Of a stretch of DNA of 64,000 nt, positions 1 through 11,125 are shown piece after piece; within the stretch, counting starts at the first letter, position 1; the number at the start of each line of letters is the position of its first letter. This stretch comes from Salinispora arenicola. Its GTDB lineage: Bacteria > Actinomycetota > Actinomycetes > Mycobacteriales > Micromonosporaceae. Under the pieces are notes generated by a model. That model searched no databases, had not been told where the DNA came from, and saw only the letters and a program-made list of their open reading frames with translations. The stretch is taken from contig NZ_VFOL01000001.1 of NCBI RefSeq assembly GCF_006716065.1, forward strand, positions 620,001 to 684,000, written 5' to 3'. Made by a program: the position numbers and the translations under genes.

Positions 1-390
1 GCCGGTGCTGAGCAGGATCAGCCCGAACAGCATCGACACGACCACGGTCGACATCGAGAAGCTGAGAAAGTTGGCTGAGGTCTGTAGTACCGACATCATC
101 AGGATCCCGGTCACCAGGAAGACGACGCCGGCGGTCAGATTCATGTAGTGGCCGAGGTTGCCCCGCCGGGAGGCCCCCACCAGGAGGAACGCACCAAAGA
201 CGACCGAGACCAGCGCGAACGCGAGGTTGGTGCGCAGGCCAAGAACCCAGGCTCCGCCGCGGTCGAAGAGTGGGTCGCCCAGCGTCCGCGCCGTGCCCCA
301 GACACCGAAGACCAGGATGTAGAGACCGATCAGCCCGGCGAGGACCCGGTAGATCGGCCGCGCCGGATGGTTCAGCGGGATGTGCGCCAT
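1..390 (-). CDS. DUF4383 membrane protein, C-terminus cut by the window edge
   Basis: The reading frame is open from the ATG at 390 to base 1, giving 130 codons with no stop, so only the N-terminal part is present. It begins MAHIPLNHPARPIYR, nearly the same as the downstream paralogue at 536-991 (MAHTPVNHPARPIYR). It then shows about four hydrophobic segments, which is the DUF4383 layout. RBS-like GGAGGTGT lies just before the ATG. DUF4383 proteins are small actinobacterial membrane proteins of unknown function. The two genes look like a tandem duplication. Nothing here indicates a substrate or partner. Confidence 0.8.
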   Translation of the reverse strand, partial: MAHIPLNHPARPIYRVLAGLIGLYILVFGVWGTARTLGDPLFDRGGAWVLGLRTNLAFALVSVVFGAFLLVGASRRGNLGHYMNLTAGVVFLVTGILMMSVLQTSANFLSFSMSTVVVSMLFGLILLSTG

Positions 391-477
391 GACACCTCCG
401 ACGGATCGACGACAGCCAGGGGCCATTGTCACCCGGGCGGGTGCCGCGCGTACGGCGAATCGGCCGCTAGCCGGAAA

Positions 478-523
478 GCCACGGGCCGCCGCGTCCCGAC
501 GGTCGGGGGCGGCGGCCCGTGGC
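478..523 (-). terminator. Strong hairpin downstream of the second DUF4383 gene
   Basis: A perfect 15-bp inverted repeat has arms at 478-492 and 509-523. The loop itself can extend the stem through CCCGA/TCGGG. It lies 13 bp beyond the stop of the gene at 536-991, and there is no U-tract, as is usual in actinomycetes. It would separate the two DUF4383 genes transcriptionally. Confidence 0.7.
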
Positions 524-535
524 CACGACCGGAGG

Positions 536-991
536 TCAGAGCACCAGTCGGGCCTTCTGCCAGGCGTCCTGCTCCGCATCGGTGCCGACTTTGCCGTACA
601 TCCCGACCATGAGTAGGACCAGACCGACCACCATCACCACGACGACGGTGGCGACGCTGAAGTTGAAGATGTTCGCCTCGGTGCGGATGAAGGCGAGGCC
701 GGCGAGGCCGAGGGCGAGGCCGCCGTACCCCAGCCCCTGATTGATCAACACGTCGACGTTACGGCCGATCGCCGTACCGGCCAGCACGGCGCCGCCAAGC
801 AGCACGCTGAGCAACGAGAAGCCGAGGTTCGTACCCTGACCGAGTACCGCGGTGTCGTCCTGGGCCAGCACGTCGTCGCCAGCGCTCGCGATGAGACCAA
901 GCACGCCGAAGGCGACCAGGTACAGGCCGGTGAGCCCGCCGATCGCCCGGTAGATCGGCCGCGCGGGGTGGTTCACGGGGGTGTGGGCCAT
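536..991 (-). CDS. DUF4383 membrane protein (tandem paralogue)
   Basis: This 151-residue protein starts MAHTPVNHPARPIYR at the ATG at 991. It has four predicted membrane helices, at about residues 17-37, 52-75, 83-103 and 108-130. The C-terminus is short and charged (GTDAEQDAWQKARLVL). Earlier in-frame starts exist up to 1066, but the conserved MAH...NHPARPIYR start matches the neighbour. The function is unknown in the family. It is separated from its paralogue by a strong hairpin at 478-523, so the pair is probably not a single transcript. Confidence 0.82.
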   Translation of the reverse strand: MAHTPVNHPARPIYRAIGGLTGLYLVAFGVLGLIASAGDDVLAQDDTAVLGQGTNLGFSLLSVLLGGAVLAGTAIGRNVDVLINQGLGYGGLALGLAGLAFIRTEANIFNFSVATVVVVMVVGLVLLMVGMYGKVGTDAEQDAWQKARLVL

Positions 992-1212
992 GGCTGCGTC
1001 TCCAACAAACGTCGCGGTGAGGGTCGGCGCCGATTGTCGCGCACGTGTCGGTGTGACGCCGCACACGGTCGTGACGACGCCGCCGGGACGTGGCGGCCGA
1101 CGTGGCGGCCGTGGATGCCTACGGTGTCGGCTCGCCCTGGTCGGTCACCGCCGCCGCGGCGGACCGGCGCTGTCGCCACACCTGCGGCAGCCGGGCTGTC
1201 GGCCTGCCGGTG

Positions 1213-3009
<1,797 letters not shown>

Positions 3010-3112
3010 TGCACCTCCCATGGTCAGGGCGCCCCGGCACCGGATCGGCACGTGGGGACGCCCGAGGCCAAGGGTACGCGGGCACCCAGCCAGCTACCGG
3101 CTCCGGGGATGG

Positions 3113-4060
3113 TCAACCAACCCGGGCCCCGGCAACCGGGCCGCGCGCGGTGCGCGCCTGTCGGCACACGTCGAGGGCGCTCAACTCACCGGCTACGCGC
3201 TCTGCGTCGGCCGCGTTGGCGGCGAGGAACACGCAGGTCGGCCCGGAGCCGGAGACGATGCCCGCGAGCGCACCCGCCGCCTCGCCCGCCTTCAGGGTGG
3301 CGGCCAGGGACGGCCGCAGGGCAAGCGCGGCATCCTGGAGATCGTTGCCGAGGACCCCGGCGAGCACCCGGGGGTCCCGCTGCCGGAGGGCGGCCAGCAG
3401 GGCGTCGCTACTGCCGAGCGGCGCACTGGCGGCGCCGGCGTCCCGGAGCCGATCGAGTTCCCGGTATGCGACCGGCGTGGACAGGCCCCCGTCGGCGACC
3501 GCGACAACCCAGTGCCATACGGTCGGCCGGGCCAGTACCGGGCTGACCGCCTCCCCTCGGCCGGTGCCCAGCGCGGTGCCACCGTGGATCAGAAACGGCA
3601 CGTCGGAGCCGAGGTCGGCGGCGATCCCCGCCAGTTCGTCGCGGGACAGCCCGGTTCCCCAGAGTGCGTCGCAGGCGACCAGCGCGGCGGCGGCGTCGGC
3701 GCTGCCGCCGGCCAGCCCACCGGCCAGGGGGATCTGCTTGCGCAGGTGCAGCCGGGCATACGGAGGCACCCCGGCGTGTGCGGCGAGGGCGCGGGCTGCG
3801 CGGATGACCAGGTTGGAGTCGTCCAGGGCCAGCTCACCGGCCCCCTCACCCTCCATCGTCAGGGCAAGGGTGTCGCCCCTGCGGGCGGTCAGTTCGTCGT
3901 GGATGGAGATCGCGTGATAGACGGTGTTCAACTCGTGATAACCGTCGGGGCGCAGTGGTCCCACCCCGAGATGCAGATTGATCTTGGCGGGCACCCGTAC
4001 ACGGAACGGCCCACTGACGCCTCGCGGTTCATCGCCATCGGGTCTCCATGCCTCGGTCAC
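3113..4060 (-). CDS. ispE: 4-diphosphocytidyl-2-C-methyl-D-erythritol kinase
   Basis: IspE phosphorylates CDP-methylerythritol with ATP in the non-mevalonate isoprenoid pathway in the cytosol. The 315-residue protein carries the GHMP-kinase signatures PAKINLHLGVG near residue 25, PLAGGLAGGSADAAAAL near residue 110 and SGSGPTCVF near residue 270. The start is a GTG at 4060, giving VTEAWRPDGDEP. The short N-terminal extension before the first motif means a later start cannot be excluded. It lies about 100 bp downstream of rsmA on the same strand. rsmA-ispE adjacency is a common actinobacterial arrangement and supports the call. Confidence 0.93.
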   Translation of the reverse strand: MTEAWRPDGDEPRGVSGPFRVRVPAKINLHLGVGPLRPDGYHELNTVYHAISIHDELTARRGDTLALTMEGEGAGELALDDSNLVIRAARALAAHAGVPPYARLHLRKQIPLAGGLAGGSADAAAALVACDALWGTGLSRDELAGIAADLGSDVPFLIHGGTALGTGRGEAVSPVLARPTVWHWVVAVADGGLSTPVAYRELDRLRDAGAASAPLGSSDALLAALRQRDPRVLAGVLGNDLQDAALALRPSLAATLKAGEAAGALAGIVSGSGPTCVFLAANAADAERVAGELSALDVCRQARTARGPVAGARVG

Positions 4061-4161
4061 GGCGTGGTGTCCCGGACCGGTTCCAGACTCCCCGTCCCGG
4101 GCGCTACCGGCGGGGACAGCGGCATGGTCGTTCGTATCTCCTCGGCGGGCACGGCGTCAGC

Positions 4162-5031
4162 CTACTGCCCGTCCCGGGTGATGGCCGGGGCCGACGCGGC
4201 GATGGCGGCGAACTGCTCGACGGTGAGTGACTCCCCACGGGCTCCCGGATCCACTCCGGCCGCGGTGAGTACCGCGGCGGCCCGGTCACCGCCGCCGGCC
4301 CAGCCCGCCAGGGCCGCGCGAAGGGTCTTGCGGCGCTGGGCGAACGCGGCGTCCACGACCGCGAAGACCCGGCTCCGGGAGCCACCGGCGCCCGGCGGCT
4401 CCCGGCGGGTGAAGGCGACCAGTCCGGAGTCGACGTTCGGCACCGGCCAGAACACGTTCGGCGGGACCCTCCCGGCCGCGCGAACTCGGGCATACCAGGC
4501 AAGTTTGACCGAAGGTACACCGTACACGCGGGAGCCGGGACCGGCGACGAGCCGATCGGCGACCTCCTTCTGCACCATGACCAGGCCGTGCCGCAGCGTG
4601 GGCAGTTCGGCGAGCAGGTGCAGCACCACCGGCACCGCGACGTTGTACGGCAGGTTGGCGACCAACGCGGTCGGCGCGGGATCGGCGAGCTGCCCGGCGG
4701 TGACCCGGAGCGCGTCGGCCCGGTGCACGGAGAGCCGCGCGGCAGCGGGGCCGGCGTGCCGGATCGCGGTCTCCGGTAGCGCGGCAGCGAGGACGGGGTC
4801 GATCTCGACGGCGTGCACGTGCGCGGCGACCGGCAGCAATGCGAGGGTGAGCGAGCCGAGGCCCGGCCCGACCTCCAGCACCACGTCGTTCGAGGCCAGA
4901 CCGGCGGTGGTGACGATCCGCCGTACCGTGTTGGGGTCGTGCACGAAGTTCTGGCCGAGCCGCTTGGTGGGAGCCACGCCGAGGCGGGCGGCGAGGTCCC
5001 GGATCTCCGCCGGGCCGAGGAGACCGGTCAC
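4162..5031 (-). CDS. rsmA: 16S rRNA dimethyladenosine transferase
   Basis: RsmA (KsgA) dimethylates two adjacent adenines near the 3' end of 16S rRNA, using SAM, late in 30S assembly. The 289-residue protein contains [13 protein letters not shown], the SAM motif [13 protein letters not shown] and the catalytic NLPYN. Its C-terminal helical region carries [12 protein letters not shown]. The GTG at 5031 ([14 protein letters not shown]) fits the family length. It stands in a tatD-rsmA-ispE run, but a hairpin at 5061-5090 separates it from tatD, so it probably has its own promoter or depends on read-through. Confidence 0.94.
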   Translation of the reverse strand: MTGLLGPAEIRDLAARLGVAPTKRLGQNFVHDPNTVRRIVTTAGLASNDVVLEVGPGLGSLTLALLPVAAHVHAVEIDPVLAAALPETAIRHAGPAAARLSVHRADALRVTAGQLADPAPTALVANLPYNVAVPVVLHLLAELPTLRHGLVMVQKEVADRLVAGPGSRVYGVPSVKLAWYARVRAAGRVPPNVFWPVPNVDSGLVAFTRREPPGAGGSRSRVFAVVDAAFAQRRKTLRAALAGWAGGGDRAAAVLTAAGVDPGARGESLTVEQFAAIAASAPAITRDGQ

Positions 5032-5060
5032 GCCCGCAAGCGTAGGTGGGTGCCGCGGTA

Positions 5061-5090
5061 CGCCGGGCAGGGGCCTGCCCCTGCCCGGCG
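5061..5090 (-). terminator. Hairpin between the tatD gene and rsmA
   Basis: A perfect 14-bp GC-rich inverted repeat has arms at 5061-5074 and 5077-5090. The loop effectively opens to about six bases. It begins 20 bp past the tatD stop and precedes the rsmA start at 5031. Confidence 0.6.
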
Positions 5091-5110
5091 TCAGCCCGCC
5101 AGCCCCGCCG

Positions 5111-6040
5111 TCACCAGGGGCCGAACGCACGTTCGCCGGTACGGGAGATGGCCTCGCACAGCTCGTCCAGGTAAATCCCGGTGCTGGCGGCCAGCGCGCG
5201 GACGGTGAGCGGGATCAGGTACGACGCGTTGGGCCGACCCCGATACGGCACAGGGGTGAGATAGGGCGCGTCCGTCTCCACGAGGAGCTGACCGGGCGGG
5301 GTCACGGCAGCAGCCTCCCGCAGCGCCGCGGCGCTGCTGAAGGTGACGGTGCCGGCGAAGCTGAGCAGGTAGCCGCGGCGCACGCACGCGCGGGCGAACT
5401 CGGCGTCGCCGGAAAAGCAGTGCATCACCACAGTCTCCGGAGCGCCCTCGTCGTCCAGGATCCGCAACACGTCGTCGTGCGCCTCGCGGTCGTGGACGAC
5501 CAGGGTCCGGCCGTACCGCTTGGCGATGTCGATGTGGGCCCGGAAGCTGGCCTCCTGCGCGGCCCTCCCCTCGTCGCCGGTGCGGTAGAAGTCCATGCCG
5601 GTCTCGCCGACGCCGCGCACCCGGTCCTGGCCGGCGAGCGTCTCGACGACGCGCAGCGCCTCGTCCAGATCCGTCAACCGGGGCGCCTCGTTGGGGTGCA
5701 GCGCGACGGTGGCGACGACCGCCGGGCACCGCCGGGCCACCTCCGCCCCCCACCGGGACGAGTCGACGTCGACCCCCACCTGCACCAACCGGTCCACGCC
5801 GACGTCCGCAGCTGCCTCGACCACCGCACGGACCGGCTCGGCGACCGTGCCGTCGGCCGCCCACGACTGCGGAGCCGGTGACCCCGCGGTGCGTCGCGGG
5901 GGAACCCCGGCCTCACTGATCGTGATGTCGAGGTGGGTGTGGCTGTCCAGCACCGGTCGGGGCAGCGGCTCGGGCGCGGCCGGGAACTCCCCGGCCCGCC
6001 GGGCCGCGCGCTGCCTGCGGGATTCGGTCTGCTCGGTCAT
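5111..6040 (-). CDS. TatD family metal-dependent DNase
   Basis: This is a 309-residue TIM-barrel hydrolase. The metal ligands and active-site stretches are visible: DSHTHLD near residue 30, GETGMDFYR near residue 150, [10 protein letters not shown] near residue 220 and [14 protein letters not shown] near residue 270. TatD enzymes are 3'-5' exonucleases or deoxyribonucleases linked to DNA repair and degradation. The ATG at 6040 gives [15 protein letters not shown], a basic leader before the barrel. In-frame starts up to 6154 would only add low-complexity sequence. In many actinomycetes this gene sits beside metG and rsmA, as here, although the symporter pair intervenes. Confidence 0.9.
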   Translation of the reverse strand: MTEQTESRRQRAARRAGEFPAAPEPLPRPVLDSHTHLDITISEAGVPPRRTAGSPAPQSWAADGTVAEPVRAVVEAAADVGVDRLVQVGVDVDSSRWGAEVARRCPAVVATVALHPNEAPRLTDLDEALRVVETLAGQDRVRGVGETGMDFYRTGDEGRAAQEASFRAHIDIAKRYGRTLVVHDREAHDDVLRILDDEGAPETVVMHCFSGDAEFARACVRRGYLLSFAGTVTFSSAAALREAAAVTPPGQLLVETDAPYLTPVPYRGRPNASYLIPLTVRALAASTGIYLDELCEAISRTGERAFGPW

Positions 6041-6104
6041 CGGCGCAAGCATCACACATCGGCTACGGCACCCGTCCGCTACCCGGTGTTCACGCTGGCA
6101 GCCG

Positions 6105-7769
6105 CTACCCGACGTTCGTTCCAGCCACCGGCTCCGCGGCCGGGTCGGCGCCACGGCGGTCGCCTGGGGTCACCCGCGGGTCCCCCTCGTCGGCGAAGTA
6201 GTCGTCCGGGCTGGTCCCGTCGCCGTCGTCGGATACCTTCGCGGTCCGTAGCACCAGTGTCAGCACCGTCGCGACCACCAGGTTGGCCAGCACCGCCACG
6301 AATCCGGCGTAGATGGTCATCGTGGTGTCGAGGCCAAACCTCTCCAGCGGGAACGCGGAGCCACCGAAGTGACTCCGGGTCGGGCTGGACACCTGGTAGA
6401 GCATCCACATCCCCAGGGACATGCCAACTGCCCAGCCGGCGATCAGCGCGCCGCGGTGGAACCAGCGGGTGTAGAGGCCGAGGGCCACCGCCGGCAGCGT
6501 CTGCAGGATGATCACGCCGCCGATCAGCTGGAGATCGATGGAGAACTGCGGGTCGAGGAAGACGATGCAGGCTACTGCGCCGATCTTCACCACCAACGAG
6601 GTGAGCTTGGAGACATTCGCCTCCTGGGCCGGGGTGGCGTCCCGCCGCAGGTACTCCTTGTAGATGTTGCGGGTGAACAGATTCGCTGCCGCGATCGACA
6701 TGATCGCCGCCGGCACCAGCGCCCCGATGCCGATGGCCGCGTACGCGACTCCGGTGAACCAGCTCGGGAACTGCTGGTCGAAGAGCACCGGAACGATGGT
6801 GTTGTTGTCCACCGTGCCCTCGGTCGCCCCGGGTAGCGGCTGCACGTCGGCTGCGATCGCCATGAAGCCGAGCAGCGCGATGAGCCCGAGCAGCACACTG
6901 TAGGCGGGCAACGCCGACATGTTCCGCTTGATGACGTCCCGGTTCCGGCTGGCCAGTACACCAGTGATGCTGTGCGGGTACAGGAAGAGCGCCAGCGCCG
7001 AACCGAAGGCGAGGGTGACGTACTGGACCTGGTTGTTGGCGTTGAGCAGAATCCCGTCGTTGGGGCTCGGTGATGCCTCGAACTTCGCGTCGGCAGCGTC
7101 GAAGATCTCCCCCCAGCCCCCCAGCTTGTACGGCAGGTACAGCACCGCCGCCAGGATCACCACGTAGATCAGGGTGTCCTTGACGAAGGCGATCAGCGCC
7201 GGCGCACGCAGCCCGGACTGGTACGTGTACGCCGCCAGGATCGCGAACGCGATGATGATGGGCAGGTGCCGGGCCAGGCTGCTCTCCCCGGTCATGCCCA
7301 TGGCCTTGAGTACCGCCTCGATGCCGACGAGTTGCAGCGCGATGTACGGCATCGTGGCCACGATGCCGGTAATCGCCACGAGCAGCGCGAGGACCGGCGA
7401 GTCGAACCGGCTACGGACGAAGTCCGCCGGGGTGACGAAGCCGTGCCGGTGTGACACCGACCAGAGTCGACAGAGCACCAGGAAGACCATCGGGTAGATG
7501 ACGACGGTGTACGGCACCGCGAAGAAGCCCATCGCACCGGCTCCGAATACCAGCGCCGGCACCGCCACGAAGGTGTACGCGGTGTACAGGTCGCCGCCGA
7601 TCAGGAACCAGGTGATCCAGCCGCCGAAGTTGCGCCCGCCCAGCCCCCACTCGTCGAGGTGGGCCATGTCCTTCGGCGCACGCCAGCGGGACGCGATGAA
7701 TCCCATGACGCTTACCAGCAGAAAGAGCGCGGTGAAGATGCTGATCTCGGTGACGTGGTCACGCCACAT
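6105..7769 (-). CDS. Sodium:solute symporter, monocarboxylate (MctP) type
   Basis: This 554-residue integral membrane protein has about 13 hydrophobic helices and belongs to the SSS family. The conserved N-terminal stretch GGRNFGGWITWFLIGGDLYT and the RFDSPVLALLVA region are visible. The closest functional type I recognise is the MctP monocarboxylate permease (acetate, propionate, lactate, pyruvate). That pairs with a small DUF3311 protein, as here. The C-terminal tail is acidic and cytosolic. Its ATG overlaps the stop of the DUF3311 gene by one base (TGATG), so the two are translationally coupled. The substrate is inferred, not proven. Confidence 0.85.
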   Translation of the reverse strand: MWRDHVTEISIFTALFLLVSVMGFIASRWRAPKDMAHLDEWGLGGRNFGGWITWFLIGGDLYTAYTFVAVPALVFGAGAMGFFAVPYTVVIYPMVFLVLCRLWSVSHRHGFVTPADFVRSRFDSPVLALLVAITGIVATMPYIALQLVGIEAVLKAMGMTGESSLARHLPIIIAFAILAAYTYQSGLRAPALIAFVKDTLIYVVILAAVLYLPYKLGGWGEIFDAADAKFEASPSPNDGILLNANNQVQYVTLAFGSALALFLYPHSITGVLASRNRDVIKRNMSALPAYSVLLGLIALLGFMAIAADVQPLPGATEGTVDNNTIVPVLFDQQFPSWFTGVAYAAIGIGALVPAAIMSIAAANLFTRNIYKEYLRRDATPAQEANVSKLTSLVVKIGAVACIVFLDPQFSIDLQLIGGVIILQTLPAVALGLYTRWFHRGALIAGWAVGMSLGMWMLYQVSSPTRSHFGGSAFPLERFGLDTTMTIYAGFVAVLANLVVATVLTLVLRTAKVSDDGDGTSPDDYFADEGDPRVTPGDRRGADPAAEPVAGTNVG

Positions 7770-8011
7770 CAGCGGTCACCCCGCTTCTTCGTGAGCTGGT
7801 AGACGAGCGTGGTGGCCGCGACGCCGAGCAGGATGTACGCGAGCTGGAGCCAGTAGAAGCGGGGGAAGCCGAAGATCCGGGGCGATTCGGAGTTGTAGAA
7901 CACCGGGATCAACGGCACGACGATCGGCACGAAGAGCAGCCAGTTCCAGGGACTCTTGTCCTTCGCCCGGGTCTTCGCGGCGGCCCGCGTCTCCGGTTCG
8001 GGTGCGGCCAT
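7769..8011 (-). CDS. DUF3311 small membrane protein, symporter partner
   Basis: This 80-residue protein has two hydrophobic helices, at about residues 23-41 and 53-72, and a charged KKRGDR end. The stretch WNWLLFVPIVVPLIPVFYN is typical of DUF3311. The ATG at 8011 has GGAGG seven bases upstream; a GTG two codons earlier is possible. It is the first gene of a two-gene operon with the symporter. In this family the small protein is thought to be an accessory subunit of the permease. That role is taken from family knowledge, not from this sequence. Confidence 0.85.
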   Translation of the reverse strand: MAAPEPETRAAAKTRAKDKSPWNWLLFVPIVVPLIPVFYNSESPRIFGFPRFYWLQLAYILLGVAATTLVYQLTKKRGDR

Positions 8012-8047
8012 CGGCACACCTCCGGTGTGGTTGGGATGTGACGGCCG

Positions 8048-8075
8048 AGGCTACGGTCAGGTGATCACCGTCACC
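8048..8075 (-). promoter_or_regulatory. Candidate promoter with a palindrome in the spacer, DUF3311-symporter operon
   Basis: On the minus strand, TAGCCT (8048-8053) is a possible -10 and GGTGAC (8070-8075) a possible -35, with a 16-bp spacer. The perfect palindrome GGTGATCACC fills 8060-8069 between them. This position suits a repressor site. The promoter is about 35 bp upstream of the start codon. This is inference from pattern only. Confidence 0.35.
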
Positions 8076-8090
8076 TGTCACCTGCGGGTC

Positions 8091-8127
8091 GCTGCGCCGA
8101 GCGGTGGATCTGCTGCGCCGAGCGGTG
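8091..8127. repeat. 16-bp direct repeat
   Basis: GCTGCGCCGAGCGGTG occurs at 8091-8106 and again at 8112-8127, a 21-bp period, in the gap between metG and the DUF3311 gene. It could be a tandem protein-binding site or a chance duplication. Confidence 0.5.
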
Positions 8128-8255
8128 AGGCCACCGGCGTCGAGCGGATCTGTCCCCCAGGACGGACCCGCTCGACCACTCTCGGGCACGGACGAAGACG
8201 ACGCGGGACCACCCGGACGTCACCGCGCAACGACCGGTCGGCGCCCCCCCCCAAC

Positions 8256-10058
8256 TCAACCCGCCAGCCGGGCCAGTTCCTCGTCGACGATCGACGGGTC
8301 GAGTTTGCGGAACACCGGCTTGGGTGGATCGAGGGGACGCCCCACCTCCAACGGCACCGACTCCCACCGCGCCCCGACCGAGTAGTCGCCGGTCAGCACC
8401 GGATAGGCGGGCCCGCCGTCGAGGTCCTCGACCTCCTCGACCACCGGCATCGGCGCGTGCACCCCGGTGCCGCCGAGCAGCTCATGGATCTTCTGCGCGG
8501 AGTGCGGCAGGAACGGGGTGAGCAGGGTGTTCGCGTCACTGACCACCTGGAGGGCGACGTGCAGGATCGTGCCCATCCGCGGCCGGTCCGCCTCACTCTT
8601 CAGCTTCCACGGCGCCTGCTCGGACAGATAGCGGTTGGCCTCGGCGACCACCTTCATGGCCTCGCCGATGGCCTGCTTCTGCCGGTGCCTGCCGATCAGT
8701 TCGCCGACCGCACCGAAGCCAGCCCGGGCCACCGCCAGCAGCGCCTCGTCGGCCTCGGTGAGCCCGGCCGGGTCGACCGGTGGGATCGCGCCGAAGTTCT
8801 TCGCGGCCATGGAGATGGACCGGTTGACCAGGTTGCCCCAACCGGCGACCAACTCGTCGTTGTTGCGTCGGAGAAACTCCGCCCAGGTGAAGTCGGTGTC
8901 GTTGCTCTCCGGCCCGGCGACCGCGATGAAATAGCGCAGCGCGTCGGCGTCGTACCGCTCAAGGAAGTCGCGGACGTAGATCACGACACGACGGGACGAG
9001 GAGAACTTGCGCCCCTCCATGGTCAGGAACTCGCTGGAGACCACCTCGGTGGGCAGGTTCATCCGGCCCAGTTCGCCCGGCTGCCCGTCACGGGAACCTT
9101 CGCCGGAGTAGCCGGCGAGCAACGCCGGCCAGATCACCGAGTGGAAGACGATGTTGTCCTTGCCCATGAAGTAGTAGCCGGGGGCGTCCTTGCCCTGTCC
9201 GTCAGCGGACCACCACCTGCGCCACGCCTCCGGGTCGCCGGAGCGGCGGGCCCACTCGATCGAGGCGGACAGGTAGCCGATCACCGCGTCGAACCACACG
9301 TAGATGCGCTTGTCACCGCGATCCCGCCAGCCCTCGAGCGGAATCGGCACACCCCACTCCAGGTCCCGGGTGATCGCGCGGGGCTGAAGGTCATCCAGCA
9401 GGTTCTTCGAGAACCGCAGCACGTTCGGCCGCCAGCCCTCCCGCGTGTCCAGCCACTGCCGCAGCACTCCGGCGAGCGCCGGCAGGTCGAGGAAGAAGTG
9501 TTCGGTCTCGATGAACTCCGGGGTCTCCCCGTTGATCTTCGACTTCGGGTTTCGCAGGTCGATCGGGTCGAGCTGGTTGCCGCAGCTGTCACACTGGTCG
9601 CCACGGGCACTCTCGTAGCCGCAGATCGGACAGGTGCCCTCGATGTAGCGGTCGGGCAGGGTCCGGCCGGTGGACGGGGAGATGGCCCCCATGGTGGTCT
9701 TCGGCACGATGTAGCCGTTGCGGTACATCCCCTCGAACAGCTCCTGCACCACGGCGTAGTGGTTTCGGGTGGTGGTGCGGGTGAACAGGTCGTAGGAGAG
9801 CCCGAGCCCGTGCAGATCCGCCACGATCACCCGGTTGTACCGGTCGGCCAGTTCGCGCGGGGTGACCCCCTCCGCGTCGGCCTGCACCTGGATGGGCGTG
9901 CCGTGTTCGTCGGTGCCGGAGACCATGAGCACGTCGTGGCCGGTCATGCGCATGTACCGGGCGAAGACGTCGGAGGGAACGCCGAAGCCGGAGACATGGC
10001 CGATGTGGCGCGGGCCGTTGGCATAAGGCCAGGCAACCGCCGCAAGAACGTGACTCAT
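8256..10058 (-). CDS. metG: Methionyl-tRNA synthetase
   Basis: This 600-residue class I synthetase charges tRNA-Met for initiation and elongation. HIGH is present ([12 protein letters not shown] near residue 17). The KMSKS loop appears as KFSSSR, a variant seen in actinobacteria. A zinc knuckle, [18 protein letters not shown], follows near residue 140. The tRNA-binding helical domain ends at DEELARLAG, with no C-terminal EMAP/Trbp111 domain. The ATG at 10058 ([15 protein letters not shown]) is the family start. The gene is single-copy in this window and transcribed away from rsmI. Confidence 0.96.
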   Translation of the reverse strand: MSHVLAAVAWPYANGPRHIGHVSGFGVPSDVFARYMRMTGHDVLMVSGTDEHGTPIQVQADAEGVTPRELADRYNRVIVADLHGLGLSYDLFTRTTTRNHYAVVQELFEGMYRNGYIVPKTTMGAISPSTGRTLPDRYIEGTCPICGYESARGDQCDSCGNQLDPIDLRNPKSKINGETPEFIETEHFFLDLPALAGVLRQWLDTREGWRPNVLRFSKNLLDDLQPRAITRDLEWGVPIPLEGWRDRGDKRIYVWFDAVIGYLSASIEWARRSGDPEAWRRWWSADGQGKDAPGYYFMGKDNIVFHSVIWPALLAGYSGEGSRDGQPGELGRMNLPTEVVSSEFLTMEGRKFSSSRRVVIYVRDFLERYDADALRYFIAVAGPESNDTDFTWAEFLRRNNDELVAGWGNLVNRSISMAAKNFGAIPPVDPAGLTEADEALLAVARAGFGAVGELIGRHRQKQAIGEAMKVVAEANRYLSEQAPWKLKSEADRPRMGTILHVALQVVSDANTLLTPFLPHSAQKIHELLGGTGVHAPMPVVEEVEDLDGGPAYPVLTGDYSVGARWESVPLEVGRPLDPPKPVFRKLDPSIVDEELARLAG

Positions 10059-10192
10059 GACCAGCAAGCCTAGTGACCCGGACGGCAGGGTCGCGAACCA
10101 ATAGGCTCCTCCGAGTCGCACTGGTCCACACCGGGGTCGGAGCGGGGCCCAGCCGACCGACGACGGTGCGGCGGGCACGTTCTCCCGCCGGC

Positions 10193-11059
10193 TCAGCGGT
10201 GGACGATGTCGTAGACCTCGCGGCGGCGCAGCCCGTACTCGACGGAGACCTCGGTCACCGCGTCCCGGCGGGACCGACCGGTCGCCTCCCGCGCGGCGAC
10301 CGCCGCCCGCAGCGCCTCGTCATCGGGCCGCTGCGCGGCCGGGGCCGACGCACCGGCCACCACCAGCGTGATCTCGCCGCGCGGTTTCTCCGCGACGGCA
10401 AAGCTCGCCAACTCGCCGAGCGGACGCCGGAGCACCTGTTCGTAGGTCTTGGTCAACTCGCGGCACAGCGCCGCCGGCCGGTCCGCGCCGAACGCGTCGG
10501 CCAGGTCGGCCAGGGCCGCGACGACCCGGTGCGGCGACTCGAAGAAGACCAGCGTGCGCTCCTCGGTGGCGAGCGCGTTCAGCCGGGCGCGACGCGGACC
10601 CGACGTGCGGGGCAGGAAGCCCTCGAAGCAGAACCGGTCGCTGGCCAGTCCGGAGAGCGCCAGTGCGGTGGTGACCGCGCTGGGGCCGGGGGCGGCGGTG
10701 ACCGGCACTCCGGCGTCCAGCGCCGCCCGGACCAGCCGATAGCCGGGGTCGGAGACGCTGGGCATGCCACCGTCGGTGACCAGGGCGACGCCCAGGCCGG
10801 CACGGAGCGCCTCGACGAGCTCCGGCGTACGACGCTCCTCGTTGCCCTCGAAATACGAGACGATCCGTCCGGAAACGGTCACCTCGAGATCCCGGGTCAA
10901 ACGGGCTAGTCGCCGGGTGTCCTCGGCTGCCACCAGGTCAACCGTGGCGAGCACCTCTCGGAGCCGGACGGAGGCGTCGGCCGGGTTCCCGAGTGGTGCG
11001 CCGAGCAACACCAGGCGTCCGAGATCGGACTTCGCATCCACGAGCGGACGCTCCTTCAT
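10193..11059 (-). CDS. rsmI: 16S rRNA (cytidine-2'-O)-methyltransferase
   Basis: RsmI methylates the 2'-O of C1402 of 16S rRNA at the decoding centre. The 288-residue protein belongs to the tetrapyrrole-methylase fold: [15 protein letters not shown] near the start, [27 protein letters not shown], and [14 protein letters not shown]. The C-terminal helical region carries [11 protein letters not shown]. The ATG at 11059 ([14 protein letters not shown]) is preferred over upstream in-frame starts, which would run into the divergent promoter region. It is divergent from the mannosyltransferase at 11126, an arrangement common in actinomycetes. Confidence 0.92.
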   Translation of the reverse strand: MKERPLVDAKSDLGRLVLLGAPLGNPADASVRLREVLATVDLVAAEDTRRLARLTRDLEVTVSGRIVSYFEGNEERRTPELVEALRAGLGVALVTDGGMPSVSDPGYRLVRAALDAGVPVTAAPGPSAVTTALALSGLASDRFCFEGFLPRTSGPRRARLNALATEERTLVFFESPHRVVAALADLADAFGADRPAALCRELTKTYEQVLRRPLGELASFAVAEKPRGEITLVVAGASAPAAQRPDDEALRAAVAAREATGRSRRDAVTEVSVEYGLRRREVYDIVHR

Positions 11060-11113
11060 CGACGTGTATTGGTCTTCTTGGGGCGGTGGACACCGGCGCC
11101 CACCTTCGCAGCC

Positions 11114-11119
11114 TACGAT
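11114..11119 (+). promoter_or_regulatory. Candidate -10 of a leaderless promoter for the mannosyltransferase
   Basis: TACGAT ends six bases before the GTG at 11126, and no Shine-Dalgarno sequence precedes that GTG. This geometry places transcription start at or next to the start codon, as for leaderless actinobacterial mRNAs. Confidence 0.45.
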
Positions 11120-11125
11120 CACGGG

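Noticed and set aside
7956..10073. 705-codon plus-strand open frame
   Set aside because: It is antisense to metG, whose HIGH and zinc motifs are unambiguous.
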